Origin: Pseudomonadota bacterium
GTDB lineage: Bacteria > Pseudomonadota > Alphaproteobacteria > Rhizobiales > Xanthobacteraceae
Assembly: GCA_023386885.1 (NCBI GenBank)
Contig: JAEWIX010000032.1
Span: forward strand, 1 to 37,128
Reading direction: 5' to 3'
Length of the DNA stretch: 37,128 nt
Shown here: in pieces, positions 1 to 6,954 of the stretch
How positions within the stretch are numbered: position 1 is the first letter of the stretch
How the letters are laid out: the number at the start of each line of letters is the position of its first letter
Notes under the pieces: model-generated
The model's input: only the letters and a program-made list of their open reading frames with translations
Told to the model about the DNA's origin: nothing
Database searches by the model: none
Position numbers and translations under genes: made by a program

Positions 1-47
1 GGGGCAAGGCAGTGTCCTAATCACTGGCGCAGTGCCCGCCGGATAGA

Positions 48-90
48 GCCCCTCACCCCAACCCTCTCCCCGCAAGAGCGGGGCGAGTGA
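48..90. repeat. Short intergenic repeat with GC-rich hairpin
   Basis: A stretch of CCCTCACCCCAACCCTCTCC type followed by a CCCCGC-AAGA-GCGGGG stem-loop (68-83). It lies just past the natural end of the aldolase frame, whose second stop is at 102-104. Sequences of this type recur between genes in many Proteobacteria. It could act as a 3' end structure for the aldolase transcript, but there is no clear T-tract. Nothing else is visible in bases 1-101. Confidence 0.5.
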
Positions 91-101
91 GAAGTAAGAG
101 C

Positions 102-194
102 TTACGCCTTCCCGCCAGAATCCTTGCGGGTCTGGTTCACCTGCATCCTGGCGTAGGTCGACATCAAACCGACCTCGTTCGACAGCGTCACCAG
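102..194 (-). pseudogene. Detached C-terminal codons of the HpcH/HpaI aldolase
   Basis: Directly after the amber codon at 195-197 the same frame stays open for 30 more codons (LVTLSNEVGLMSTYAR and on) to a TAA at 102-104. The peptide is typical of the last strand and C-terminal helix of HpcH/HpaI aldolases. It therefore looks like the original end of the upstream gene. Without readthrough or independent initiation it is not translated. Family knowledge: in HpaI-type aldolases this helix contributes to subunit packing. Confidence 0.7.
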
Positions 195-878
195 CTAGAA
201 GCCCATGTTGATCGCGCGCGCCGCTCCTTCCGCGCCGGAGCAGTGGATGCCCGGATTGAGGCCGCGCTTGCCGCACTCCTTGATGATCTTCTCGTAGATC
301 TTCAGGATCTCCGGCTCATCGCGGTCGAGCTTCGGCACCAGACCGTAGGAGAAGCCGAGATCGGACGGGCCGATATAGACGCCGTCGAGGCCCTCGACGT
401 CGAGGATCGCTTCCATGTTCTCGACCGCCGTCTTGGTCTCCATCATCGGCAGCAGCACGATCTCGTCGTTGGCCGTCTTCTGATACGAGCCGGCCGTGCC
501 GTACATGCCGGCGCGGATCGGGCCGTTGGAGCGGGTGCCCTTCGGCGGATACTTGGCGAACTGGACGAGGTCCTTGGCTTCCTTCGGGGTGTTGATCATC
601 GGGCAGATCACGCCGTAGGCGCCGCCATCCAGCACCTTGCCGATGATGCCGGGCTCATTCCACGGCACGCGCACCATCGGCGTCACCGGATGCGCCTGCA
701 TCGCCTGAAAGCATTGCACCATGGACTGATAGTCCTGCACGCCATGCTGCATATCCACGGTGACGCTGTCGAAACCGCATTGCGCCATCACCTCGGCGGA
801 AAATCCCGACGGGATCGCCAGCCAGCCGTTCACCACGGCCTTGCCTTCAGCCCAGAGTTTCTTGACGTTGTTGGCCAT
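195..878 (-). CDS. HpcH/HpaI-family class II aldolase, cut short by an in-frame TAG
   Basis: 227 residues up to an amber codon; about 258 is the length the frame would have if the TAG were a sense codon. Family members cleave 2-keto-3-deoxy or 4-hydroxy-2-oxo acids, for example 4-hydroxy-2-oxo-heptanedioate in homoprotocatechuate degradation, to pyruvate or a related acid plus an aldehyde, using a divalent metal. The expected catalytic and metal residues are all present: H45 (VDMQHG), R70 (MVRVPW), E147 (MMETKTA) and D173 (GPSDLG). The amber sits after INMGF, where relatives usually carry a sense codon such as Lys, and AAG to TAG would be one base change. The start ATG at 878 has an AGAGGA about 10 bases upstream. 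It follows the Ldh2 gene by 84 bp, probably in one transcript starting at hpaR. The call could be a recent pseudogene, a sequencing error, or a shortened working enzyme. Confidence 0.8.
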   Translation of the reverse strand: MANNVKKLWAEGKAVVNGWLAIPSGFSAEVMAQCGFDSVTVDMQHGVQDYQSMVQCFQAMQAHPVTPMVRVPWNEPGIIGKVLDGGAYGVICPMINTPKEAKDLVQFAKYPPKGTRSNGPIRAGMYGTAGSYQKTANDEIVLLPMMETKTAVENMEAILDVEGLDGVYIGPSDLGFSYGLVPKLDRDEPEILKIYEKIIKECGKRGLNPGIHCSGAEGAARAINMGF

Positions 879-962
879 GTGCCCGTTGTCCTCTCGATGA
901 TGGGAATAAGTGGTCGAAATTGCGGATGGCTCATGCGGCGTTTTGGAGAGCCGTTCCTGCCG

Positions 963-2051
963 CTATGACGCAGTTGCCTTGGTGATCGCAGCATCGCTGA
1001 CACCGACCTCGCGCGCGGTGTTGACGATGGCGGCCCAGGTGTCGTCCGGCAGCGGCACGCCGTTCGCGGTGCGCTCGGCGCGCGTGCGCGCTTCCGGATC
1101 GCCGGGGATCAGCACGCCGTCGTTACCCTTCGCCGGCTTGGTGTCCTTGTAGTAATCGACATAGCGGGACATCTCCCCGTCGAAAAAGTTGGCGGGATCG
1201 ATCCGTTTGGGATCGATATAGATCGCCAGCATGCCGTTGGCGAAGCGGCGGTTCGGTGCGGTGGCGCCGGTGCCGGTCAACGCACCGCCGAGCAGTTCGC
1301 AGATCAGCGCCAACCCCGAGCCCTTGTGATCGCCGAACGCGCGGATCGCGCCCTTGCCTTGCGAATGATCGCGGGTGCCGTCCTGGGTATAGGGCCCGTA
1401 GAGCACATGCGGATCTTCGCTGAGCGTGCCGTCGGCATCGATCAGCGCGCCGGTCGGCAGCTTCTTGCCGCCGCGGCTCGCCACCAGCACCTTGCCTTCT
1501 GCGACAATGGAAGTGGCGAAATCCAGCACGATCGGCCGCTGCCCCACGCGCGGAATGCCGACGCAATAGGGCGCGGTGGAAAGCCGCCGTTCGACGCCGC
1601 CATAGGGCGCGACCAGGATCGATCCCGCCGCGTTGACGAAATGGATCGACACCAGCCCTTCCGCCGCCGCCATCTCGGCCCAGTCGCCGATGCGGCCGAT
1701 ATGGCCGGCGTTGCGCAACGCCACCGCCGCAAGCCCGCTCGCCTTGCACTTCTCGATGCCGATCTTGACCGCCTGTGGCCCCACCGTCTGGCCGTAGCCG
1801 AACTTGCCGTCCACCACTGCCAGCGATGGCGTATCCACCACCAGATCGACGGTTTGATCGGGCACCACCGCGCCAAGACCCTTCCATCGCACATAGACCG
1901 GCACGCGAATGACGCCGTGGCTGTCGTGGCCGGTCAGGTTGGCGGTGGTGAGATAGGTTGCGATCCGTTTGGCTTCTTCCTGCGACGAGCCGGCATGAGC
2001 AAACACATCTGCGACGAAATCGATCAGCTTCTCAACCTGCACGGTCACCAT
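963..2051 (-). CDS. Malate/L-lactate dehydrogenase family (Ldh_2) NAD(P)-dependent oxidoreductase
   Basis: About 362 residues from the ATG at 2051, the typical length of the Ldh_2 family. This family reduces or oxidises 2-oxo/2-hydroxy acids such as malate, lactate, ureidoglycolate, sulfolactate or piperideine-2-carboxylate, with NAD(P) and without a Rossmann fold. The family hallmark GHDSHGV near residues 48-54 holds the catalytic His. Other conserved blocks are a glycine-rich APYGG segment and KGSGLALICELL in the second half. I chose the start at MVTVQVEKL because family members begin there; the frame stays open upstream for 32 more codons. The gene lies between hpaR and the aldolase on the same strand, so it may act on the 2-oxo acid released by, or fed to, the aldolase. 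Substrate unknown. Confidence 0.85.
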   Translation of the reverse strand: MVTVQVEKLIDFVADVFAHAGSSQEEAKRIATYLTTANLTGHDSHGVIRVPVYVRWKGLGAVVPDQTVDLVVDTPSLAVVDGKFGYGQTVGPQAVKIGIEKCKASGLAAVALRNAGHIGRIGDWAEMAAAEGLVSIHFVNAAGSILVAPYGGVERRLSTAPYCVGIPRVGQRPIVLDFATSIVAEGKVLVASRGGKKLPTGALIDADGTLSEDPHVLYGPYTQDGTRDHSQGKGAIRAFGDHKGSGLALICELLGGALTGTGATAPNRRFANGMLAIYIDPKRIDPANFFDGEMSRYVDYYKDTKPAKGNDGVLIPGDPEARTRAERTANGVPLPDDTWAAIVNTAREVGVSDAAITKATAS

Positions 2052-2201
2052 GGCGCGGCGTTCGCTCCCGTTTTGATTTTTGTTGAAGGTCAGTTTGCGC
2101 GAAAACGCGGGGACCTGTCCATGCCTCCCGCAAACGTCGAAAGCCATGCACGCGCACTATTGGTACATTCCCGCGCGACAAGCGGGCATGCAATTTTGCG
2201 G

Positions 2202-2801
2202 CTACAGGGATGCGTCGTCGTCCTCGTCCTTGAGGTGGCCGTTGCCGGGCAACGGCATGTCCGCGAGGCTCGCCTCCAGCCCGCTCAACATCTCGTGCAG
2301 TGCAGCAAGCCGCTCCGCGCCGTAGCGTCGCGTCATCTCCGCGTAGATCGCTTCCGACGACGGCGCCACCGCCTCGATCAAACGCAGTCCCTCGGCGCTG
2401 ATCGACACCAGCCCGCGCCGCAAATCGGTTTTGACGCTGCGGCGCTCGATCAGACCGCGTTGCTCCAGATCGCGCAGGATTCGCGACAGGCTCGGACCGA
2501 GCAGATAGGCGGAGCGCGCCAGTTCGGTGACCTCGATCGTCTCCACGCCGGCCAGCGCGCGCAGGATGCGCCACTGCTGCTCGGTCAGCCCATGCTTGCG
2601 CAGCGAGACACGAAAGTGGCGCATCACGGCTTCGCGGGCACGCAACAGCGCCATCGGCAGCGAGCGCGAGAATTCGCGCATCGGCGCCGCCCGGCCGCCA
2701 GTTTGCTCAACGGCTGCGGCCGCCTTGCGCGAACGGACGCCGCTTCGCGGCGCGGGGGTCTTTACCGGCATCGGTGCGGGCCTTTTGCGCAATTTGTCCA
2801 T
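2202..2801 (-). CDS. hpaR: MarR-family regulator, HpaR-like (homoprotocatechuate operon repressor)
   Basis: 199 residues. The core from about residue 41 (MREFSRSLPMALLRAREA) through the winged helix, with HGLTEQQWRILRAL, matches HpaR/HpcR, the MarR repressor of 3,4-dihydroxyphenylacetate degradation. MarR proteins bind palindromic operators as dimers and usually release them on binding an aromatic ligand. The first 40 residues are basic and Ala/Pro rich and are not part of the usual fold. The start could be the ATG at 2801 or the one at 2771, which has AAAAGG nearby. The gene is divergent from hpaF-hpaD, and a perfect TTAACATGTTAA palindrome lies 55 bp upstream. Downstream on the same strand are Ldh2 and the aldolase. 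The family call is firm; the exact regulon is inferred from the neighbours. Confidence 0.87.
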   Translation of the reverse strand: MDKLRKRPAPMPVKTPAPRSGVRSRKAAAAVEQTGGRAAPMREFSRSLPMALLRAREAVMRHFRVSLRKHGLTEQQWRILRALAGVETIEVTELARSAYLLGPSLSRILRDLEQRGLIERRSVKTDLRRGLVSISAEGLRLIEAVAPSSEAIYAEMTRRYGAERLAALHEMLSGLEASLADMPLPGNGHLKDEDDDASL

Positions 2802-2856
2802 GGTCCGCCCGATCCACCTTCCCGGTTTTCGGCATCGGCCGATTGCCAGATTTCAT

Positions 2857-2868
2857 TTAACATGTTAA
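2857..2868. promoter_or_regulatory. Candidate HpaR operator, perfect 12-bp palindrome
   Basis: TTAACATGTTAA is fully self-complementary and sits in an AT-rich patch within a 202-bp GC-rich divergent spacer. It is 55 bp from the hpaR start and 135 bp from hpaF. Size and symmetry fit a MarR dimer site. That HpaR binds here, and represses both directions, is inference. Confidence 0.6.
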
Positions 2869-3003
2869 TCATATTCCAGACCTGTCGTCCGAGACAATCA
2901 TCAAGGCAAGGATTCTGGACTGCATTTTCCGCAATCGCCGCGCGGAAACCGGTGACCCGAAGTCGTTGCGGCGATGGCGTCGAATACGCGAGCAGAGAGC
3001 GAC

Positions 3004-3402
3004 ATGCCACATTTCACGCTGGAATACTCGGCCAATCTCGAACCCCGCGTCGATATCGGCGCCGCGGTCGAGGTGGTGCGCAAGGCCGCAATCGAAACCG
3101 GCGTCTTCCCGCTGGGCGGCATCCGCGTCCGCGCCATCCGCTGCGAGCACTACGCCGTCGCCGACGGCAACCCCGCCATGGGCTTTCTCGCCATGGTGCT
3201 GCGGCTTGGCGAAGGCCGCGACCTGCCGACACGGCAGCGTGCCGGCGAACACATCTTCAAGGCGCTCTCGCAATTCCTCGAACCAGCGTTTGCGGCGATG
3301 CCGTTCGCCCTGTCGTTCGACATGCAGATCAACGACAAGGACATGAGCTGGAAACGCAACAACATCCACCAGCATCTGGCGAAGCAAGACACGTCCGGTT
3401 GA
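3004..3402 (+). CDS. hpaF: 5-carboxymethyl-2-hydroxymuconate delta-isomerase
   Basis: 132 residues, close to the roughly 126 of E. coli HpaF. It begins MPHFTLEYSANL; after removal of Met, Pro becomes the N-terminal catalytic base of the tautomerase superfamily. The blocks TGVFPLGGIRVRA and the late KRNNIHQHL correspond to conserved HpaF segments. The enzyme isomerises 5-carboxymethyl-2-hydroxymuconate to 5-oxo-pent-3-ene-1,2,5-tricarboxylate in the cytosol. The start at 3004 was chosen because Pro must be residue 2; the frame is open ten codons further upstream. First gene of a plus-strand operon with hpaD (80 bp on) and the FAH gene, divergent from hpaR. Confidence 0.9.
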   Translation: MPHFTLEYSANLEPRVDIGAAVEVVRKAAIETGVFPLGGIRVRAIRCEHYAVADGNPAMGFLAMVLRLGEGRDLPTRQRAGEHIFKALSQFLEPAFAAMPFALSFDMQINDKDMSWKRNNIHQHLAKQDTSG

Positions 3403-3482
3403 ATCCATCGGTTGATCCGGATCAACGATCCCGACGACACCACCAAGCGAGTATCACTTCAACGCATTCTGGAAAAACCATC

Positions 3483-4466
3483 ATGCCGGTCCCGCAGCAT
3501 ATTTTCGAGCCGCCGTTCAACGTCCTCCGCTCCAGCCACGCCGTGCTCGACGTCACCGACCTCGATGCCAGCCGCAAGTTCTACGAGACCATCATCGGGC
3601 TGCACGTCGAAGACGCCGACCGCGAGGTGGTCTATCTGCGCGGTTCCGAGGAGCATCAGCATCACTCGCTGGTGCTGCGCAAGGCGCAAGTCGCGGCCTG
3701 CAACCGGCTCGGCTTCAAGGTCGGCAACGACAAGGACCTCGACAAGGCCGCGGCCTTCATGGCCGCGAACAAGATCGAGCACGCCTTTGCAGAAGTGCCG
3801 TTCCAGGGCCGCACCTTGCAGTTCATCGATCCGTTCGGCTATCGCATCGAACTCTACGCGACCATGGAGAAGCGCCCGCACCTGCTGCGCCGCTACGAAC
3901 TCTACAAGGGCTGCCATCCGCAGCGGCTCGACCACTTCAACGTGTTCGCCGCCGAAGTGCAGGACACCGTGGATTTCTACGCGCGGCTCGGCTTCCGCCT
4001 CACCGAATACGCCGAGGAAGACGGCCCGAACGGCCGCATCGCCGCCGCCTGGATGCATCGCAAGGGTAACGTGCACGACTTCGCCATTACCAACGGCAAC
4101 GGCCCGCGCCTGCACCATTTCGCCTACTGGGTGCCCACCGCGATGAATATCCTGCATCTGTGCGACGTGATGGCGTCGTGCGGCTATCTCGTCAACATGG
4201 AGCGCGGCCCCGGCCGCCACGGCATCTCCAACGCGTTCTTCCTCTACGTGCGCGATCCCGACGGGCATCGGCTGGAGATCTACACCAGCGACTACAACAC
4301 GATGGATCATGACCACGAACCGCTGCGCTGGTCGCTGCGCGATCCGCGCCGCCAGACGCTGTGGGGTTCGCCCGCGCCGCGCTCGTGGTTCGAGGAAGGC
4401 TCGCCCTTCGTCGGCCAAGCCGTGCGCGACGCGAAGTTCAAGGCCGACGTGATCGTGGCGGACTAA
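3483..4466 (+). CDS. hpaD: Type I extradiol dioxygenase, 3,4-dihydroxyphenylacetate 2,3-dioxygenase-like
   Basis: 327 residues with two VOC (glyoxalase-fold) modules, about 14-130 and 146-270, followed by a tail rich in W/R. It opens catechol rings next to the hydroxyls using Fe(II) or Mn(II) and O2. Metal ligands by position are H151 (RLDHFNVF), H211 or H212 (RLHHFAYW) and E265 (HRLEIYTSDY). H198 (NVHDFAI) matches the acid-base His of the homoprotocatechuate dioxygenases. The C-terminal pattern DYNTMDHDHEPLRW is characteristic of HPCD/MndD-type enzymes. The expected product, 5-carboxymethyl-2-hydroxymuconate semialdehyde, would need a dehydrogenase (hpaE) not present in this window. The gene stops 3 bp before the FAH gene, so the two are almost certainly cotranscribed. 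A different substituted catechol is possible. Confidence 0.87.
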   Translation: MPVPQHIFEPPFNVLRSSHAVLDVTDLDASRKFYETIIGLHVEDADREVVYLRGSEEHQHHSLVLRKAQVAACNRLGFKVGNDKDLDKAAAFMAANKIEHAFAEVPFQGRTLQFIDPFGYRIELYATMEKRPHLLRRYELYKGCHPQRLDHFNVFAAEVQDTVDFYARLGFRLTEYAEEDGPNGRIAAAWMHRKGNVHDFAITNGNGPRLHHFAYWVPTAMNILHLCDVMASCGYLVNMERGPGRHGISNAFFLYVRDPDGHRLEIYTSDYNTMDHDHEPLRWSLRDPRRQTLWGSPAPRSWFEEGSPFVGQAVRDAKFKADVIVAD

Positions 4467-4469
4467 GAA

Positions 4470-5345
4470 ATGACTGCTGTGACCCGCCCCCACCTCGCCA
4501 CCTTCACTACCAACGGCGCGCCCCGTTACGGCGCGGTGACCGACGCCGGTATCGTCGATCTCTCGGCGCGCTTCGGCCAGACTTTTCCGACGCTGCGCGA
4601 AGTCATCGCCGCTGATGCGCTAATGAAACTCGCGGATGATGCCGCCGGGCGTTCGCCCGATGTCGCGCTCGATGCGGTTACATGGCAACCGCCGATCCCC
4701 GCGCCGGAAAAGATCATCTGCATCGGCGTCAATTATCCGGACCGCAACGCCGAGTACAAGGACGGCAAGGACGCGCCGCCTTATCCCAGCATGTTCATGC
4801 GCACGCCGCGCTCCTTCGTCGGCCACGGCACGCCGCTGGTGCGGCCGAAGGCGTCGCCGCAGCTCGACTATGAGGGCGAAGTGGTGATCGTGATCGGCAA
4901 GCCGGGTCGCCATATCGCCGAGCGCGACGCGCTCGACCACATCGCCGCGATCACGCTGTGCAACGAGGGCACCATTCGCGACTGGGTGCGCCACGCCAAG
5001 TTCAACGTGACGCAAGGCAAGAACTTCGATTCCACCGGCAGCCTCGGCCCGTGGCTGGTGCCCTACACCAATGAGGCGCAGATCGCGGATATCGCGCTGA
5101 CCACGCGCGTCAACGGCGAGACGCGGCAGAGCGACCGCACCGGGCGAATGATCTTCAGCTTCCGCTACCTGATCCATTACATCTCGACCTTCACCACGCT
5201 GGTCCCGGGCGACGTTATTATCACCGGCACGCCGACCGGCGCCGGCGCGCGCTTCGATCCGCCGCGCTTCCTCAAGCCCGGCGACGTCATCGAAGTGGAA
5301 GCCGACGGCCTCGGCACCTTGCGCAACGGCGTGGTGGACGAGTAA
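4470..5345 (+). CDS. Fumarylacetoacetate hydrolase (FAH) family enzyme, probable HpaG/HpaH-like step
   Basis: 291 residues: a small N-terminal region (1-75) and a FAH catalytic domain (about 78-285). The domain shows the IGVNYPDRNAEYK block, a metal-binding LDYEGEVVIVIG (E135 and E137), a later GKNFDSTGSLGPW and the C-terminal IITGTPTGAG. The usual third metal ligand Asp in an N-D pair is replaced by Glu (CNEGTIRDW), which keeps a carboxylate but marks a distinct subfamily. FAH enzymes act as C-C hydrolases, decarboxylases (HpaG), isomerases or hydratases (HpaH). Here the gene follows hpaF and hpaD in one operon, so a decarboxylase/isomerase or hydratase role is likely; only one such gene is present where two steps would be expected. 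The precise reaction cannot be told from the sequence. Confidence 0.85.
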   Translation: MTAVTRPHLATFTTNGAPRYGAVTDAGIVDLSARFGQTFPTLREVIAADALMKLADDAAGRSPDVALDAVTWQPPIPAPEKIICIGVNYPDRNAEYKDGKDAPPYPSMFMRTPRSFVGHGTPLVRPKASPQLDYEGEVVIVIGKPGRHIAERDALDHIAAITLCNEGTIRDWVRHAKFNVTQGKNFDSTGSLGPWLVPYTNEAQIADIALTTRVNGETRQSDRTGRMIFSFRYLIHYISTFTTLVPGDVIITGTPTGAGARFDPPRFLKPGDVIEVEADGLGTLRNGVVDE

Positions 5346-5355
5346 CGGCAGCTAC

Positions 5356-5446
5356 CGTCATGGCCGGATTTATTCCGGCCATCCACGTCTTTGTATCGTT
5401 ATATCATGGAAGAACGTGGATGGCCGGGACAAGCCCGGCCATGACG
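5356..5446. repeat. Compound palindromic intergenic repeat, family A, full copy
   Basis: Two arms in inverted orientation (5356-5390 and 5412-5446), each itself a palindrome built on GGCCGG...CCGGCC and bordered by CGTCATGG and CCACGT. The central 21 bp are AT-rich. It lies between convergent genes (the FAH gene and alkB). Copies recur at 31928-32016 (full) and 30374-30408 (one arm). Transcribed in either direction it would form two strong hairpins. Confidence 0.85.
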
Positions 5447-5471
5447 AATGCGGGTGTGAAATGGCCCAACC

Positions 5472-6125
5472 CTACACCGCCTTGCGAAATGTCAGGTTGA
5501 TGCGCTGACGCTTGAGCAGCGGATGCTCGCCTTCCGCTAGCGGCGCGACGCCATGATAGAACAAGCGCGACGGACCGCCCCAGACCACGACATCGCCATG
5601 GGTCAGGCGATAACGTTGCGTCTTGTCGCTGCGCTTCAAGCCGCCGAACAGAAACGTCGCCGGCAATCCCAGCGATACCGAGACGATGGGCGCTGAAAAA
5701 TCCGTCTCATCCTTGTCCTGATGCAGCGACATCTTCGCACCCGGCACGTAGCGGTTGATCAGACACGCATCCGGCGCAAAATCCCTGAAGCCACCCGCCT
5801 CCGCCGCATCGCGCGCCAACTGCAACAACACTTGCGGCATCGCCGGCCACGGTTGGCCGCTCTCGGGATCGCCCGCGTCATAGCGATAGCCGCGCCGGTC
5901 CGTCACCCAGCCGACCTTGCCGCAATTGGTCATCGCCACCGACATGGTGAAACCGCCCGGCGTCACCATGTGACGGAACGGTGCTGCGGCGATCACTTCG
6001 CGCAAGGCGGCCAGCAGTTCTTCCTGCCGCGCCAGCGTAAAGCCGCGCAGCAGCACGGCGCCATCCGCCATCGTCTCACGCGACGGCTGCGCTTCCGCTA
6101 CTCCCGCGAACAGATCGCCGGTCAC
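5472..6125 (-). CDS. alkB: Alpha-ketoglutarate-dependent DNA repair dioxygenase AlkB
   Basis: 217 residues; E. coli AlkB has 216. It removes methyl groups from N1-methyladenine and N3-methylcytosine in DNA by oxidation, using Fe(II) and 2-oxoglutarate. Fe ligands H135, D137 (SLHQDKDE) and H191 (LFYHG), and the 2-oxoglutarate Arg residues R208 and R214 (QRINLTFR), lie at a constant offset of four from the E. coli residues. The start is a GTG at 6125 preceded by GGAGAGGTGAGGAC, a strong ribosome site. It lies 25 bp behind another 2OG-Fe(II) oxygenase on the same strand, so they probably form a two-gene operon. No LexA-type or Ada-type operator was recognised. Confidence 0.93.
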   Translation of the reverse strand: MTGDLFAGVAEAQPSRETMADGAVLLRGFTLARQEELLAALREVIAAAPFRHMVTPGGFTMSVAMTNCGKVGWVTDRRGYRYDAGDPESGQPWPAMPQVLLQLARDAAEAGGFRDFAPDACLINRYVPGAKMSLHQDKDETDFSAPIVSVSLGLPATFLFGGLKRSDKTQRYRLTHGDVVVWGGPSRLFYHGVAPLAEGEHPLLKRQRINLTFRKAV

Positions 6126-6150
6126 GTCCTCACCTCTCCGCGTTCCTCAC

Positions 6151-6885
6151 TCACTTCGCATCGTGGAAAATGATTCCGACGGTATGACGGCGGCCCGAGC
6201 GCAGCCGGCTGACGCCATGCCGGAGATTGACGCGATACGATCCGCGCGTGCCCTGCACCGGCCGGTGATGCACGGCGAACACCACGGCATCGCCTTGCGT
6301 CAATGGCACCACCTCGGCGCGCGACTGCATGCGTGGCCGCTGTTCGGTGAGCACAAATTCGCCGCCGGTGAAATCGCGCCCCGGTTCCGACAGCAGCACC
6401 GCGACCTGCAACGGGAACACGTGTTCACCGTAGAGATCCTGATGCAGGCAGTTGTAGTCGTCGCTGACGTATTGCAGCAGCAACGGCGTCGGCCGGGTCT
6501 GTCCCGCCTCGTGACAGCGCGCAAGAAAGTCGTCGTGCATCGCCGGATAGCGCACGTCGATGCCCATGGTCGCGTTCCAGCGATTGGCGATCTGCGACAG
6601 CGGCGCATAGAGCGCCGGACGCAGATGCGCAATCGGGTCCGGCAGCGGATAGCTGAAATACTTGTATTCGCCGCGCCCAAAACCGTGTCGCGCCATCACG
6701 ATGCGGCTGCGGAAGCGCGCATCATCGGGATAGAGCGCGGCGAGATCGACGCATTGCTGCGGCGTCAACAAATTCTCGATCACTGCGCAGCCGCGCGCAT
6801 CGAGATCGTCACTAACGCGTTGCCAGTCGATTGTCTCGATCGTCATCGGCGGATCGACCAGGCGGGCGGTACGGGCGCTTTGCAT
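6151..6885 (-). CDS. 2OG-Fe(II) oxygenase paired with alkB
   Basis: 244 residues from the ATG at 6885, chosen because GGAGG sits 7 bases before it; a TTG nine codons upstream lacks such a site. The C-terminal half is a Fe(II)/2-oxoglutarate oxygenase jelly roll with HQDLYGEH (H148 and D150), GDAVVFAVHHRPV (H206/H207) and YRVNLRHG (R218 for 2-oxoglutarate). The N-terminal part (ARGCAVIENLLTPQQC) resembles prolyl-4-hydroxylase-type domains. It is not an AlkB paralogue. Proteins of this kind are commonly annotated only as 2OG-Fe(II) oxygenase; I know of no assigned substrate. Its position 25 bp ahead of alkB suggests a role in alkylation damage response, but that is inference. Confidence 0.85.
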   Translation of the reverse strand: MQSARTARLVDPPMTIETIDWQRVSDDLDARGCAVIENLLTPQQCVDLAALYPDDARFRSRIVMARHGFGRGEYKYFSYPLPDPIAHLRPALYAPLSQIANRWNATMGIDVRYPAMHDDFLARCHEAGQTRPTPLLLQYVSDDYNCLHQDLYGEHVFPLQVAVLLSEPGRDFTGGEFVLTEQRPRMQSRAEVVPLTQGDAVVFAVHHRPVQGTRGSYRVNLRHGVSRLRSGRRHTVGIIFHDAK

Positions 6886-6954
6886 GTCATGGCCTCCGGA
6901 AACAGACACCAAACGATATGCGCACTGGCCCGCGCCGCCGCCACCCGTTTCCCG

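Noticed and set aside
1326..4466. A 1,046-codon open plus-strand frame
   Set aside because: Only the last 327 codons (hpaD) are real. The earlier part is antisense to Ldh2 and hpaR, has His/Arg-rich composition typical of high-GC shadow frames, and resembles no family.
5356..5446. Repeat considered as a CRISPR unit or rho-independent terminator
   Set aside because: Only two arms in inverted orientation, no regular spacers and no T-tract; it recurs elsewhere as an intergenic repeat.
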